Source: Streptomyces sp. DH12
GTDB lineage: Bacteria > Actinomycetota > Actinomycetes > Streptomycetales > Streptomycetaceae
Assembly (NCBI RefSeq): GCF_020873895.1
Contig: NZ_JAHWGT010000007.1
Coordinates: 124,001 to 188,000, forward strand
Reading direction: 5' to 3'
DNA: 64,000 nt
The notes below the pieces were generated by a model. That model was not told the origin of the DNA, ran no database searches, and worked only from the letters and a program-made list of their open reading frames with translations. Positions 46,265 to 54,104 of the stretch are shown here, piece after piece (the stretch's first letter is position 1; each line of letters starts with the position of its first letter). Made by a program: the position numbers and the translations under genes.

Positions 46265-46900
46265 TCAGTCCCAGTCGGTGTAGGAGGGGTACCGCGCGTC
46301 GCTGTAGCGGCCGTTGCCGCCTTCGAGGTCCTCGGGGAGGAGGCTCCAGACGATGAGGTCGGTCCTGATGTCGGTCCATCCGCCGTCCTCCGTCTGGGCG
46401 CGGGCTATCCAGGCGTTGCGCAGGACGCCCTCGCTGATGCAGCCGATCTTCTGGGCGACCTGCTGGGCGGCGCTGTTGCCGGCGGCGGTGCGCATCTCCA
46501 GGCGCTCGAAGCGCTGTTCGCTGAAGAGCCACCGGGCGACGGCGAGGACCGACTCGGTGGCGTACCCCTCGCCGCGGGCCCAGGGCGCGGTGACGTAGGC
46601 GATCTCCGCCGAGCGGACGGTCCAGTCGGTCCGGCCGAGGCGGACGGTCCCGACGAGGCGCTGGGTGAGGAACTCGGTGACGGCGAGGACGAGTCCGCGG
46701 CCCGCCGTGCGCTGGGCGGGGGCGGCCCTGCGCACCCACTGCCGGGCGTGGGCGGTGGTGTAGGGGTGCGGGGCGTCGGTCCAGGCGACGACGAGTTCGT
46801 CGTTCATCATCTCGACGTGCGCGGGCACGTCCGACTCGTCGTAGGGGCGCAGCACCAACCGTTCCGTGCTGATGGAGACGTCCGGAAAGGTGAGGGTCAT
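46265..46900 (-). CDS. GNAT N-acetyltransferase (RimJ/RimL type)
   Basis: The 211-residue protein begins ISTERLVLRPYDESDVPAH and has the acetyl-CoA loop PWARGEGYATES and IGCISEGVLRNAW, typical of the RimJ/RimL branch that acetylates ribosomal proteins or small molecules. The ATG at 46900 is chosen because GGAG lies 7 nt upstream; two in-frame starts lie farther upstream. It lies between cobL and the metQ terminator, and its role is unknown. Confidence 0.85.
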   Translation of the reverse strand: MTLTFPDVSISTERLVLRPYDESDVPAHVEMMNDELVVAWTDAPHPYTTAHARQWVRRAAPAQRTAGRGLVLAVTEFLTQRLVGTVRLGRTDWTVRSAEIAYVTAPWARGEGYATESVLAVARWLFSEQRFERLEMRTAAGNSAAQQVAQKIGCISEGVLRNAWIARAQTEDGGWTDIRTDLIVWSLLPEDLEGGNGRYSDARYPSYTDWD

Positions 46901-46995
46901 GCGCAACTCCATGCCGATGGCCGGGGACTGGGGGTGAGGGCCGTGAACGGACAGCATGCAGCATGAACGGGTCGGTGTGCAGGGCGGGACGGGAA

Positions 46996-47027
46996 GGGCC
47001 CCGCGCACCGGGTGGTGCGCGGGGCCC
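46996..47027 (-). terminator. terminator of the metNIQ operon
   Basis: A perfect 14-bp stem (GGGCCCCGCGCACC) with a 4-nt loop lies 15 nt after the metQ stop. Confidence 0.85.
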
Positions 47028-47042
47028 CGTCCGGTGCCGCTG

Positions 47043-47891
47043 TCACCCGGCGGCGCCGAAGGCGGGGGTCACCGAGCCCTTGTAGGTGTCCTCGATGTAC
47101 TTCCTGACCTCGGGCGAGTTGAGGAGCCCGGCGAGCTTGCGCACGCGCGGGTCGTCCTCGTTGCCCTTCTTCACGGCGAGGAAGTTGGCGTACGGGTTGC
47201 CCTCGGACTTCTCCAGGGCGAGGGCGTCCTTCGCGGGGGTGAGCTTGGCCTCGATGGCGTAGTTGCCGTTGATGACCGCCGCGTCGACGTCGCTCAGGGC
47301 GCGGGGGACCGTGGCGGCCTCCAGCTCCTTGAACTCCAGGCCCTTCCTGTCGGTGATGTCGGAGAGCTTGGCGTCGGCGCCGACACCGGCCTTGAGGGCG
47401 ATCACGCCGTTGTCGGCGAGCAGCTTGAGGGCGCGGCCCTCGTTGGTGGTGTCGTTGGGGACGGCAACGGTCTGGCCCGGCTTGAGGTCCTTGAGGGACT
47501 TCACCTTCTGCGAGTACAGGCCGAGCGGCTCCAGGTGGACGTCGACGACGGGGACGATGGTGGTCCCCTGCTTCTTGTTGAAGTCGTCCAGGTAGGGCTT
47601 GTGCTGGAAGTAGTTGGCGTCGACCTGGCCGTCCTGGGTGGCGGTGTTCGGCAGGACGTAGTCGGTGAACTCCTTGACCTCCAGCTTGAGGCCGGCCTTC
47701 TGCGCGAGGTTGTCCTTCACGTACGTGAGGATGTCGGCGTGCGGCGTGGGGGACGCGGCGACGACGAGCGGCGCGGAGGCGTCGCCGGCGCCGGCGGAGG
47801 CCGGGTCGGAGGCGGTGCCGCAGGCGGTGAGGCCGAGGGTGAGGGCGGTGATGCCGCCGAACGCGGCGATGGTCTTGACGGTGTTACGCAC
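47043..47891 (-). CDS. metQ: methionine ABC transporter substrate-binding lipoprotein
   Basis: MetQ binds D- or L-methionine outside the membrane and hands it to MetNI. The 282-residue product has a lipoprotein signal (TIAAFGGITALTLGLTAC, lipobox LTAC) and the NlpA/MetQ blocks ADILTYVKDNLAQKAG and FTDYVLPNTATQDGQVDANYF. The GTG at 47891 gives a signal peptide of the right length. A 127-nt gap with GC-rich inverted repeats separates it from metI, which may allow higher MetQ synthesis. Confidence 0.93.
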   Translation of the reverse strand: MRNTVKTIAAFGGITALTLGLTACGTASDPASAGAGDASAPLVVAASPTPHADILTYVKDNLAQKAGLKLEVKEFTDYVLPNTATQDGQVDANYFQHKPYLDDFNKKQGTTIVPVVDVHLEPLGLYSQKVKSLKDLKPGQTVAVPNDTTNEGRALKLLADNGVIALKAGVGADAKLSDITDRKGLEFKELEAATVPRALSDVDAAVINGNYAIEAKLTPAKDALALEKSEGNPYANFLAVKKGNEDDPRVRKLAGLLNSPEVRKYIEDTYKGSVTPAFGAAG

Positions 47892-48018
47892 GAAGAGTGC
47901 CTCTTTCTGGTGGTGCGGACGAGGCCCGGACAAGGAGTGCGGGCCCTTTCTTCCGCGGCGGGCGGCGTCCGCCGCACGGGGCGGGGCGCCGGCCGCGGGA
48001 AGCCGGTGGTGCGCCGGG

Positions 48019-48690
48019 TCAGGACGCGGTGCGGCCGCGGCGGGCGAGGAGCCGGACGACGGCGTCGCCGACCAGCTGGACCGCGGAGACGACCACGATC
48101 AGGATCACGACGGTGACCAGCATGAACGCGGTGTCGAAGCGCTGGTAGCCGTAGGTGATGGCCTTGGAGCCGAGGCCTTCGCCCCCGACCGCGCCGGCCA
48201 TGGCGGAGTAGCCGATGAGGACGATGACGGTGGTGGTGACGGCCGAGACCAGGGACGGCAGGGCCTGCGGCAGCAGCACCTTGCGGACGATGGTCGGGAC
48301 GGAGCCGCCCATGGACTGCACCGCCTCGACCAGCCCGTGGTCGACCTCGCGGACGGCGGTCTCGACGAGCCGGGCGAAGAAGGGGACGGCGCCGATGGCC
48401 AGCGGCACGATCATCGCGGTGGGGCCGATGAAGGTGCCGACGACGAGCTTGGTGAACGGGATCAGCGCGATCAGCAGGATGATGAACGGCAGCGAGCGGC
48501 CGATGTTCACGACGGCGCCGACGACCTTGTTGACGGGGGTGTTGCGCAGCAGTCCGCCCTTGTCGGTGAGGACGAGGAGGAGGCCGAGGGGCAGTCCGCC
48601 GAGTACGGAGACGACCGTGGCCCACAGGACCATGTAGAGGGTGTCGATGGTGCCCTGGGTGAGCAGGGGCTGCATCTCGGACCAGGTCAC
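48019..48690 (-). CDS. metI: methionine ABC transporter permease
   Basis: The 223-residue protein has about five membrane helices (TLYMVLWATVVSVLGGLPLG, FIILLIALIPFTKLVVG) and the ABC permease EAA-type loop EAVQSMGGSVPTIVRKVLLPQA, which docks with MetN. Its GTG at 48690 overlaps the metN stop by 4 nt (GTGA), so the subunits are made together. Confidence 0.94.
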   Translation of the reverse strand: MTWSEMQPLLTQGTIDTLYMVLWATVVSVLGGLPLGLLLVLTDKGGLLRNTPVNKVVGAVVNIGRSLPFIILLIALIPFTKLVVGTFIGPTAMIVPLAIGAVPFFARLVETAVREVDHGLVEAVQSMGGSVPTIVRKVLLPQALPSLVSAVTTTVIVLIGYSAMAGAVGGEGLGSKAITYGYQRFDTAFMLVTVVILIVVVSAVQLVGDAVVRLLARRGRTAS

Positions 48691-49757
48691 TTCGCGACCT
48701 CCTCGGCGGCCGGGCGGGCGGTGGCATCGGTGCCGGCCCGCGGGGCGGGGGGCGCGTCCTCGACCACGTCGACCTGGAGGCCCTGTTCGCGCAGGAAGCC
48801 GACGGGGACGACGTTCTCGTCGTAGCGCCCGGGGAGCTCGATGCGCATGCGGCCGATCTGCCGGCCGCCGACGGTGTCCATGGCGGCGCCGAGGATCGAT
48901 ATGTCGATGTTGTAGGTGCGGGCGAGCTGGGAGACGACCGGCTGGGTCGCGGCCTCGCCGTGGAAGGTCACGTCGACGACGGTGCGGTCCGGGCCGGTGG
49001 CGTGGCCGCTGACCGGGAAGAGTTCGGCGGCCAGTTCGGAGCCGGGGGTGGCGAGGAGTTCGGCGACGGTGCCGGACTCGACGACCCGGCCCCTCTTCAT
49101 GAGCGCGGCGGAGTCGCAGACGGTCTTCACGACGTCCATCTCGTGGGTGATCAGCAGGACGGTCAGGCCCAGCTGCCGGTTGAGGTCGCGCAGCAGCTGG
49201 AGGATGGAGCGGGTGGTCTCGGGGTCGAGGGCGCTGGTGGCCTCGTCGGAGAGCAGCACCCTGGGGTTGCCGGCGAGGGCGCGGGCGATGCCGACCCGCT
49301 GCTTCTGGCCGCCGGAGAGCTGGCCGGGGTACGCCTTGGCCTTGTCGGCGAGGCCGACGAGGTCGAGCAGTTCGAGGGCGCGGCGGGAGCGCTCGGCGCC
49401 GGAGGCGCCGAGGATCTCCAGCGGCAGCTCGACGTTGTCCTGGACGGTGCGCGAGGACAGCAGGTTGAAGTGCTGGAAGACCATGCCGATGCGGCTGCGC
49501 GCGCGGCGCAGGTCCTTGCCGGCGCGCCGGCCGCGGCCCGCGAGGGCGGTGAGGTCGGTGCCGTCCACCGTCACGGTGCCGGAGGTGGGGCGTTCGAGGA
49601 GGTTGACGCAGCGGATGAGCGAGGACTTGCCGGCGCCGCTCTGTCCGATCACGCCGAACACCTCGCCCTCGCGGACGTGCAGGTCGACGCCGTCCAGAGC
49701 GGTGACCTGGCGGCCTCGCGACTCGTAGACCTTGGTCAGGCCCTTGGTGGTGATCAC
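48687..49757 (-). CDS. metN: methionine ABC transporter ATP-binding protein
   Basis: The 356-residue ATPase has Walker A GQSGAGKSS, Q-loop FQHFNLLSS, signature LSGGQKQRVGIARAL, Walker B VLLSDEATSALD and the H-loop LITHE. A C-terminal NIL domain (about 265-330, with ARTYNIDISILGAAMDTVGG) binds methionine and shuts the transporter down when internal methionine is high (known for MetNI). The last 25 residues are Pro/Ala-rich. Start GTG at 49757. A short Cys-containing reading frame lies about 200 nt upstream. Confidence 0.95.
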   Translation of the reverse strand: MITTKGLTKVYESRGRQVTALDGVDLHVREGEVFGVIGQSGAGKSSLIRCVNLLERPTSGTVTVDGTDLTALAGRGRRAGKDLRRARSRIGMVFQHFNLLSSRTVQDNVELPLEILGASGAERSRRALELLDLVGLADKAKAYPGQLSGGQKQRVGIARALAGNPRVLLSDEATSALDPETTRSILQLLRDLNRQLGLTVLLITHEMDVVKTVCDSAALMKRGRVVESGTVAELLATPGSELAAELFPVSGHATGPDRTVVDVTFHGEAATQPVVSQLARTYNIDISILGAAMDTVGGRQIGRMRIELPGRYDENVVPVGFLREQGLQVDVVEDAPPAPRAGTDATARPAAEEVAK

Positions 49758-49962
49758 AGGGGTTTTCCGTCACTGTCGAGTGCACGGCGGGGTCGGCCGG
49801 GCACGGGGCATTCGTCGGTCCGACGGGCGGCGGGGGCGCGCGGTGACTCGCGGTCGGGTGCGCGGGGCGGGCGCGGCCCGGCGTGACGACTGCACGCGGA
49901 CGCGGCCGGCTGCTCGCCGTCGGGTCTCTCGCTTCGGGGCGCGAGGCTCGGTCGGGGGCCCT
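49758..49962. other. metN leader spacer
   Basis: About 205 nt between the possible leader peptide and metN. A short 5-bp hairpin lies just after the peptide stop, but no strong terminator or SAM-type riboswitch core was recognised on the transcribed strand. Confidence 0.45.
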
Positions 49963-50049
49963 CTAGAAGGCGCACATTCGACACGTACGACGAGCACCGG
50001 GCGCGGTGATCGCCTCGGTCGCAGGGATGCGGATGCTCGTCGTGGTCAT
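49963..50049 (-). CDS. possible 28-residue leader peptide of the metNIQ operon
   Basis: The frame begins MTTTSIRIPATEA and ends RRTCRMCAF, with two Cys codons and one Met codon in its last seven residues. It ends about 205 nt before metN on the same strand. Leader peptides with cysteine codons near the stop precede sulfur-metabolism genes in other actinobacteria and sense charged tRNA-Cys. There is no good ribosome site; a TTTACT hexamer (50061-50056) lies 6 nt before the ATG, so a leaderless mRNA is possible. It may also be chance. Confidence 0.45.
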   Translation of the reverse strand: MTTTSIRIPATEAITAPGARRTCRMCAF

Positions 50050-50312
50050 GGCGCCAGTAAACCAGACCCCCTCGCGCGCCGATCCGCGCTGTCCGCATAG
50101 CGGACGACGGTGGTGCGGCATGTGGACGCCCCGGGCGGTGCCGAAGGCCCCGGCTCCGCCCGCCGATCCCCCTCCTGCCTGCGCCGACGCACCCGGCGCC
50201 GCGCGGCTCCCCGTGCGGCGCCCCGGGCGGAGAGGGGGCGGGGGGCCGGGTGGGCTGTGGTCAAGACCACGTGGTGGGCGGGGGCGGCCGCAGCCGGGTC
50301 TTTCGTCCGTAA
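50050..50312. other. divergent spacer between metN leader and a membrane gene
   Basis: No gene seen. The region must hold the metNIQ promoter on the minus strand; possible -10 hexamers are TATGCG (50099-50094) and TTTACT (50061-50056), neither convincing. Confidence 0.4.
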
Positions 50313-50318
50313 TAGTCT
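50313..50318 (+). promoter_or_regulatory. -10 element of a leaderless transcript
   Basis: TAGTCT is followed by exactly 6 nt and then the ATG of the next gene, the geometry of leaderless mRNAs in Streptomyces. No good -35 is visible, and no ribosome site precedes the ATG. Confidence 0.55.
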
Positions 50319-50324
50319 CGCCCC

Positions 50325-50687
50325 ATGCTCAACGCCCTGACGCTCACCGTGTCCCTGGCCGCGCTGGCCCTCGCCGCATGGTGCGGCGCGGCCGCGTACC
50401 GGGACCAGCCGACGAAGGACTGGCACTTCATCGGCATGGCCGTGGTCACCGTGCTGGCGCTCGCGCAGCTCGTCGTGGGCGTGGTGCGGCTGGCCCAGGG
50501 CGGCCGGGCCGAGGAGGGCACGGCGATCTTCGTGGCGTATCTGCTGGGGGCGTTCTTCGCGGTGCCGGCGGCCGGCTTCATGTCGCTGGTCGAGCGGAGC
50601 CGGTGGGGGTCGGCGACCGTCGCCGCCGGTGCCGTGGTCCTGGCCGTGCTGGAGGTACGCCTCCACGACATCTGGTGGGAGGGCTGA
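50325..50687 (+). CDS. small four-span membrane protein
   Basis: The 120-residue product is almost wholly hydrophobic, with about four helices (TLTVSLAALALAAWCGAAAY, FIGMAVVTVLALAQLVVGVV, FVAYLLGAFFAVPAAGFMSL, VAAGAVVLAVLEV). No family recognised. It is followed one nucleotide later (TGAGATG) by another membrane protein gene, and the two probably form a complex. The ATG at 50325 fits a leaderless start. Confidence 0.75.
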   Translation: MLNALTLTVSLAALALAAWCGAAAYRDQPTKDWHFIGMAVVTVLALAQLVVGVVRLAQGGRAEEGTAIFVAYLLGAFFAVPAAGFMSLVERSRWGSATVAAGAVVLAVLEVRLHDIWWEG

Positions 50688-50688
50688 G

Positions 50689-51096
50689 ATGACGGCCGAG
50701 CGGCTGGTCAAGGGACCCGGCATGCTGCTGGTGTGGCTGTACGGGGTGATGTCGGTCGGCGCGGTGTCGCGATCCGCGTACCAGATCGCCACCGAGTTCG
50801 ACCGGGCGCCGCTGGCGTACGCGCTGTCGGCGGTGGCGGCCGTCGTCTACGTCTTCATCACCTACACGCTGGTGCGCGGCGGTGAGACCGCCCGGCGGGC
50901 GGCCCTCGCGTGCTGCGGCGCCGAGCTGGTGGGCGTGCTCACGGTCGGCACGTGGACGCTGGTGGACCCGGCGGCGTTCCCCGACAGCACCGTCTGGTCG
51001 GAGTTCGGCTACGGCTACGTCTTCATCCCGGTCCTGCTCCCGGTGACCGGGATCATGTGGCTGCGCCGCGCCCGCCGGGTCGCCCCGGCCGGCTGA
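50689..51096 (+). CDS. small membrane protein, coupled to the preceding gene
   Basis: The 135-residue product has about four membrane segments (MLLVWLYGVMSVGAV, ALSAVAAVVYVFITYTLV, ALACCGAELVGVLTVGTWTL, YVFIPVLLPVTGIMWL) and ends in a basic tail. The ATG at 50689 has GGGAGGG about 6 nt upstream, inside the end of the previous gene. Function unknown; paired membrane proteins of this size are common in Streptomyces genomes. Confidence 0.75.
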   Translation: MTAERLVKGPGMLLVWLYGVMSVGAVSRSAYQIATEFDRAPLAYALSAVAAVVYVFITYTLVRGGETARRAALACCGAELVGVLTVGTWTLVDPAAFPDSTVWSEFGYGYVFIPVLLPVTGIMWLRRARRVAPAG

Positions 51097-51150
51097 GCCC
51101 CGGACCGCCGGCGCCCGGCACGCGGCTGACGGACGCCGACTGAACGCTGA

Positions 51151-51211
51151 CGGACCCTGACGCCCCCGTCCGGAGCCGAGGCCCGACCCCGGACGGCTCC
51201 GTCAGGGTCCG
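51151..51211. terminator. compound hairpin between convergent genes
   Basis: A 12-bp outer stem (51151-51162 with 51200-51211) encloses a second 8-bp stem (51166-51173 with 51189-51196). It lies between a + and a - gene and can serve both. Confidence 0.65.
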
Positions 51212-51262
51212 CCGGGGTGCGTCAGGGTCCGCCGAGTGCGTCGGGGTCCGTCGGGTGCGTCA
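51200..51262. repeat. 19-20 bp tandem repeat at the 3' end of a GNAT gene
   Basis: Units beginning CGTCAGGGTCCG at 51200 and 51220, then CGTCGGGGTCCG at 51239 and a partial CGTCAGG at 51258. The TGA of the minus-strand gene (tca at 51260-51262) is part of the last copy, and the first copy forms one arm of the adjacent hairpin. Confidence 0.75.
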
Positions 51263-51742
51263 GGCGGCCTTCTCCAGGGTGAGCAGCGTGCGGCCGGGGG
51301 CGACCCGCTCGACGGCGACCGTCTCGTACCCCCTGCCGCGGTAGAGGCGCAGGTTGCCGTCGCCGCGGTGGCCGGTGAGGAGCCGGAACCGCTTGGGGGC
51401 GCTGTCACCGCCCGTCGCGAAGTGCTCCTCGATCGCGTCGAGGAGCCGGCCGCCCAGGCCGTGGCGGCGCAGCCGGGGGTGGACGATGAGCCGGGTGATG
51501 CGGACGGTGCCGGTCTCGTCGGCCTCGCCGCGCACCGAGGCGACGATCTCGTCGCCGAGTCGGGCGACGAGCGCGTGGCCGCGGGACAGCTCGGCCCGCA
51601 GGTCCTCCAGCGGCTGGGTGAGCGGCTCGATGGTGTAGTCGCCGCACAGCTCGGCCTCGCCCTGGTAGCACAGGTACTGAAGCTTGAGGATGTGCTCGGC
51701 GTCCTGCGCGCTTGCCGCTGAGATGGTCACGCTCATGCCCAT
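51260..51742 (-). CDS. GNAT N-acetyltransferase
   Basis: The 160-residue product begins MGMSVTISAASAQDAEHI and has the acetyl-CoA motif HPRLRRHGLGGRLLDAIEE and LYRGRGYETVAVE. It is a single-domain GNAT of unknown substrate. The ATG at 51742 is chosen because GGAGG lies 9 nt upstream; ATG 51736 is two codons later. It lies directly downstream of the sigma-factor gene on the same strand, with a 39-nt gap. Confidence 0.85.
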   Translation of the reverse strand: MGMSVTISAASAQDAEHILKLQYLCYQGEAELCGDYTIEPLTQPLEDLRAELSRGHALVARLGDEIVASVRGEADETGTVRITRLIVHPRLRRHGLGGRLLDAIEEHFATGGDSAPKRFRLLTGHRGDGNLRLYRGRGYETVAVERVAPGRTLLTLEKAA

Positions 51743-51781
51743 GTGTGCATGCCTCCGGCTCACCTGATACGCCCTGTCGGT

Positions 51782-52348
51782 CTACCGCACCCTTCCCCGA
51801 TGGTCGGGAACGGCAACCTCTGCCGCCAGCATTCTGCGCAGGCATCCCAGGCAACGGGAACGCATCGGTCCCAAGCTGCCCTGTGAGATACCCAACTTCC
51901 CTGCGATTTCACGGTACGTGGGGTCGCTCGGCGACAACATCGCAGACAGCAGCCTCTGGCAGCGGGCGGGGGCGCGGCGTACGGCGGAGCGCAGTGCGCG
52001 GCGGCGCTCGGCGTCCAGCGCGGCGCGCTCGGGCCCGGAGCCCGCCGCGCCCGCCGGGCCGCACCGGGCGTCGGGCTCCCGTCCGTAGGGAAGCTCCCGT
52101 ACGGCGGCCCGGCGGGCACGGCGCGCTTCGGCCCGGACGGCGCCGCGCAGCCAGCGGGCGGGGTCCTCGGGGGCGCCGGGCCCGTGCAGGCGCTCCAGCA
52201 GCCGCAGCCAGACGGCCTGCTGGATGTCGTGGGACTCGACGCCCGCCGCGGCGGCCTCGGCGTCGGACTCGGCGGCGAGGAGCCGGGTGAGGGAGCCGAC
52301 GAGGTCGGGCGCGGCCGGCGGGTGGGCTGCAGGTTCACGGGGCGTCAT
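51782..52348 (-). CDS. sigma-70 family RNA polymerase sigma factor (ECF-like)
   Basis: The 188-residue protein has a region-2-like helix (HDIQQAVWLRLLERLHG) and a C-terminal helix-turn-helix (DPTYREIAGKLGISQGSLGPMRSRCLGCLRRML) typical of region 4 (motif described in parts: YREIAGKLGI, then GPMRSRCLGC). The DNA-melting part of region 2 is short, so function as a full sigma factor is likely but not certain. No anti-sigma gene adjoins it. Start ATG at 52348; an in-frame GTG at 52372 adds eight residues. Confidence 0.8.
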   Translation of the reverse strand: MTPREPAAHPPAAPDLVGSLTRLLAAESDAEAAAAGVESHDIQQAVWLRLLERLHGPGAPEDPARWLRGAVRAEARRARRAAVRELPYGREPDARCGPAGAAGSGPERAALDAERRRALRSAVRRAPARCQRLLSAMLSPSDPTYREIAGKLGISQGSLGPMRSRCLGCLRRMLAAEVAVPDHRGRVR

Positions 52349-52551
52349 GCCGGGCAGGACACGCGGCGGCACCGCGGTGGTTGCCGGCAGGGCCGCGAAT
52401 CGCCCGATGGTGCGGCGGCGGAGGCGTACGGGTGACGCGGCCGGCGGCCCCGCCGCACCCCGGCGTCCGGTACGCGGCCGCCCCCGCGGGGCGCGTGGCC
52501 CGCGGGGGCGGCCGCCGGCGGGCGGGACGTACCGGCTGGGCGGACGGGCCC
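52349..52551. other. spacer upstream of the sigma-factor gene
   Basis: No gene or clear promoter was seen in this GC-rich stretch. With the tandem repeat at 52552-52695 it makes up the 334-nt gap between the sigma-factor gene and glpQ1. Confidence 0.5.
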
Positions 52552-52695
52552 GGTGCGGTCAGCGGGCCCGGTGCGGTCAGGGCGCGGTGCGGTCAGGGCG
52601 CGTGCGGTCAGGGCGCGGTCAGCGGGCCGGACGCGGTCGGGTCCGATGCGGCCGGGCCCCGATGCGGCCGGGCCTGACGCGGTCAGCGGGCCCGG
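52552..52695. repeat. short-period tandem repeat at the 3' end of glpQ1
   Basis: Units with the core GTGCGGTCAGGGCG start at about 52571, 52587 and 52602 (period 15-16), flanked by copies of GCGGTCAGCGGGCC near 52554, 52614 and 52679. The TGA stop of glpQ1 (tca at 52683-52685) lies inside the last copy. Confidence 0.8.
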
Positions 52696-53858
52696 TGGTC
52701 GGCGGCGGCGAGCAGGCCGGTGTCGGGCTGGTCGGTGAAGATGCCGTCGATGCCGGTGGCGAAGTACGCCCGGTACGCCCCGAAGACGTCGCCGTACGCC
52801 GCCGGGTCGGTGCCGCGCCGGAAGTCGGCGGGCAGGAAGGTGTTCTCGTTGCGCACCGTGTAGGGGTGCAGGACCAGGCCGCGGGCGTGGGCGTCGCGCA
52901 CGAGGGTGGTGGGCTCGCCGAGCCGGCCGTCGGGGCCCTTGGGTATGACGAGGTCCAGCAGCGGGCCGATGCCCTGCGCGAACGTGGCGATCCAGGCCAG
53001 GCCGCGCGGGGTGACGAGGTCGGCGACGGTCCGCGGGTCCCCCGTCTGCACGAAGTCCCAGGGCCGGTCATCGGGCGTCCACAGCAGGACGACGCGCGGC
53101 GTGCCGACGAGCCCGGCCATGCGCCGCATGCTGGTCGGCTCGAACGACTGGAGGAAGGTGGGCGAGTCGGCGCGGTGCCGGCCGTAGCGGCGCAGCAGCC
53201 GCGCGAGGCGCTCCTCCAGGCCGAGTCCGAGGCCGCGGAAGTACGTGGGGTGCTTGGTCTCGACGTGCAGCCAGACGGGCCGCCCGCGCTTGCGGCCCTC
53301 CGCCTCGGCCCAGCGGAGCACCTCCTCGAAGGTCGGTACGGTCCACCGGCCGTCGTAGAGCGTGTTGTCGGGGCGGGTGCCCGGGATGCGCTCCTTGGCG
53401 CGCAGCGTCTTCAGCTCGGCGAGGGTGAAGTCCTCGGTGAACCAGCCGGTGAGCGCCTGGCCGTCGACGGTCTTCGTGGTGCGCCGGGAGGCGAACTCGG
53501 GGTGGTCGGCGACGTCGGTGGTGCCGGTGATGTCGTTCTCGTGCCGGCACACCAGGTGGCCGTCGCGGGTGGGCACGAGGTCCTGCTCGATCACGTCGGC
53601 GCCCATGTCGAGGGCCAGCTGGTAGGAGCCGAGGGTGTGCTCGGGCCGGTAGCCGCTGGCGCCGCGGTGGGCGATGACCGCGGGGACGGGCAGCCCGGGG
53701 CGGGACGGGCGCCGCCCCGCCTCACCGCCGCGGCCGGCGGGCGCCGCCGCCGAGGCCGCGCCCGCGCCCGCGGCCGTCGCGGCGGCCGCGCCGGTCAGCG
53801 CCGCGGCCGCTCCCAGTACGGTCCGGCGGGCGGGACTCCTGCGCGCACCCTGAGTCAT
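52683..53858 (-). CDS. glpQ1: glycerophosphodiester phosphodiesterase, Tat-exported
   Basis: GlpQ hydrolyses deacylated phospholipids to glycerol 3-phosphate and an alcohol outside the cell. The 391-residue product has a twin-arginine signal (ARRTVLGAAAALTGAAAA), then IAHRGASGYRPEHT, the EQDLVPTRDGHLVCRHE metal site, a HVETKHP strand and a late GIFTDQPD, all typical of GDPD. The ATG at 53858 has GGAGGAG upstream. A TACGAT hexamer (53916-53911) could be the -10. The gene corresponds in position to S. coelicolor glpQ1 (SCO1565), a known member of the phosphate regulon; a PHO-box-like element lies upstream. Confidence 0.92.
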   Translation of the reverse strand: MTQGARRSPARRTVLGAAAALTGAAAATAAGAGAASAAAPAGRGGEAGRRPSRPGLPVPAVIAHRGASGYRPEHTLGSYQLALDMGADVIEQDLVPTRDGHLVCRHENDITGTTDVADHPEFASRRTTKTVDGQALTGWFTEDFTLAELKTLRAKERIPGTRPDNTLYDGRWTVPTFEEVLRWAEAEGRKRGRPVWLHVETKHPTYFRGLGLGLEERLARLLRRYGRHRADSPTFLQSFEPTSMRRMAGLVGTPRVVLLWTPDDRPWDFVQTGDPRTVADLVTPRGLAWIATFAQGIGPLLDLVIPKGPDGRLGEPTTLVRDAHARGLVLHPYTVRNENTFLPADFRRGTDPAAYGDVFGAYRAYFATGIDGIFTDQPDTGLLAAADHRAR

Positions 53859-53964
53859 GAAGGCTCCTCCACTGAACGTCTCTTCGATTTCACCCTGTCG
53901 GGCGCGGCCGATCGTAGGCGGCTGCCCGGTCCTGGTGGGAGACCTCGGACGAACACGGGGAAAA

Positions 53965-53997
53965 CGTCGGTCAACACCGGGTACCGGTCCGGTCAAC
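53965..53997 (-). promoter_or_regulatory. PHO-box-like element (11-nt direct repeats)
   Basis: On the minus strand three 11-nt units follow each other: GTTGACCGGAC, CGGTACCCGGT and GTTGACCGACG. The first and third match the GTTCACC core of PhoP sites with one change. The element is about 60 nt upstream of the likely glpQ1 start of transcription, and also borders a possible -35 of the divergent acyltransferase gene. Confidence 0.5.
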
Positions 53998-54104
53998 CCG
54001 GCGTGCGGAGGGACGTGACTCACGAGTATCGTCCTCACCTGCACGGACCGCGTCGGCCGGCCGGCCCGCGCCCACCACGACCGCTCACGACACCGGAGGA
54101 CTCG

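Noticed and set aside
49758-50060. SAM riboswitch upstream of metN
   Set aside because: No recognisable SAM-I or SAM-IV core; the Cys-containing frame is the only structured candidate.
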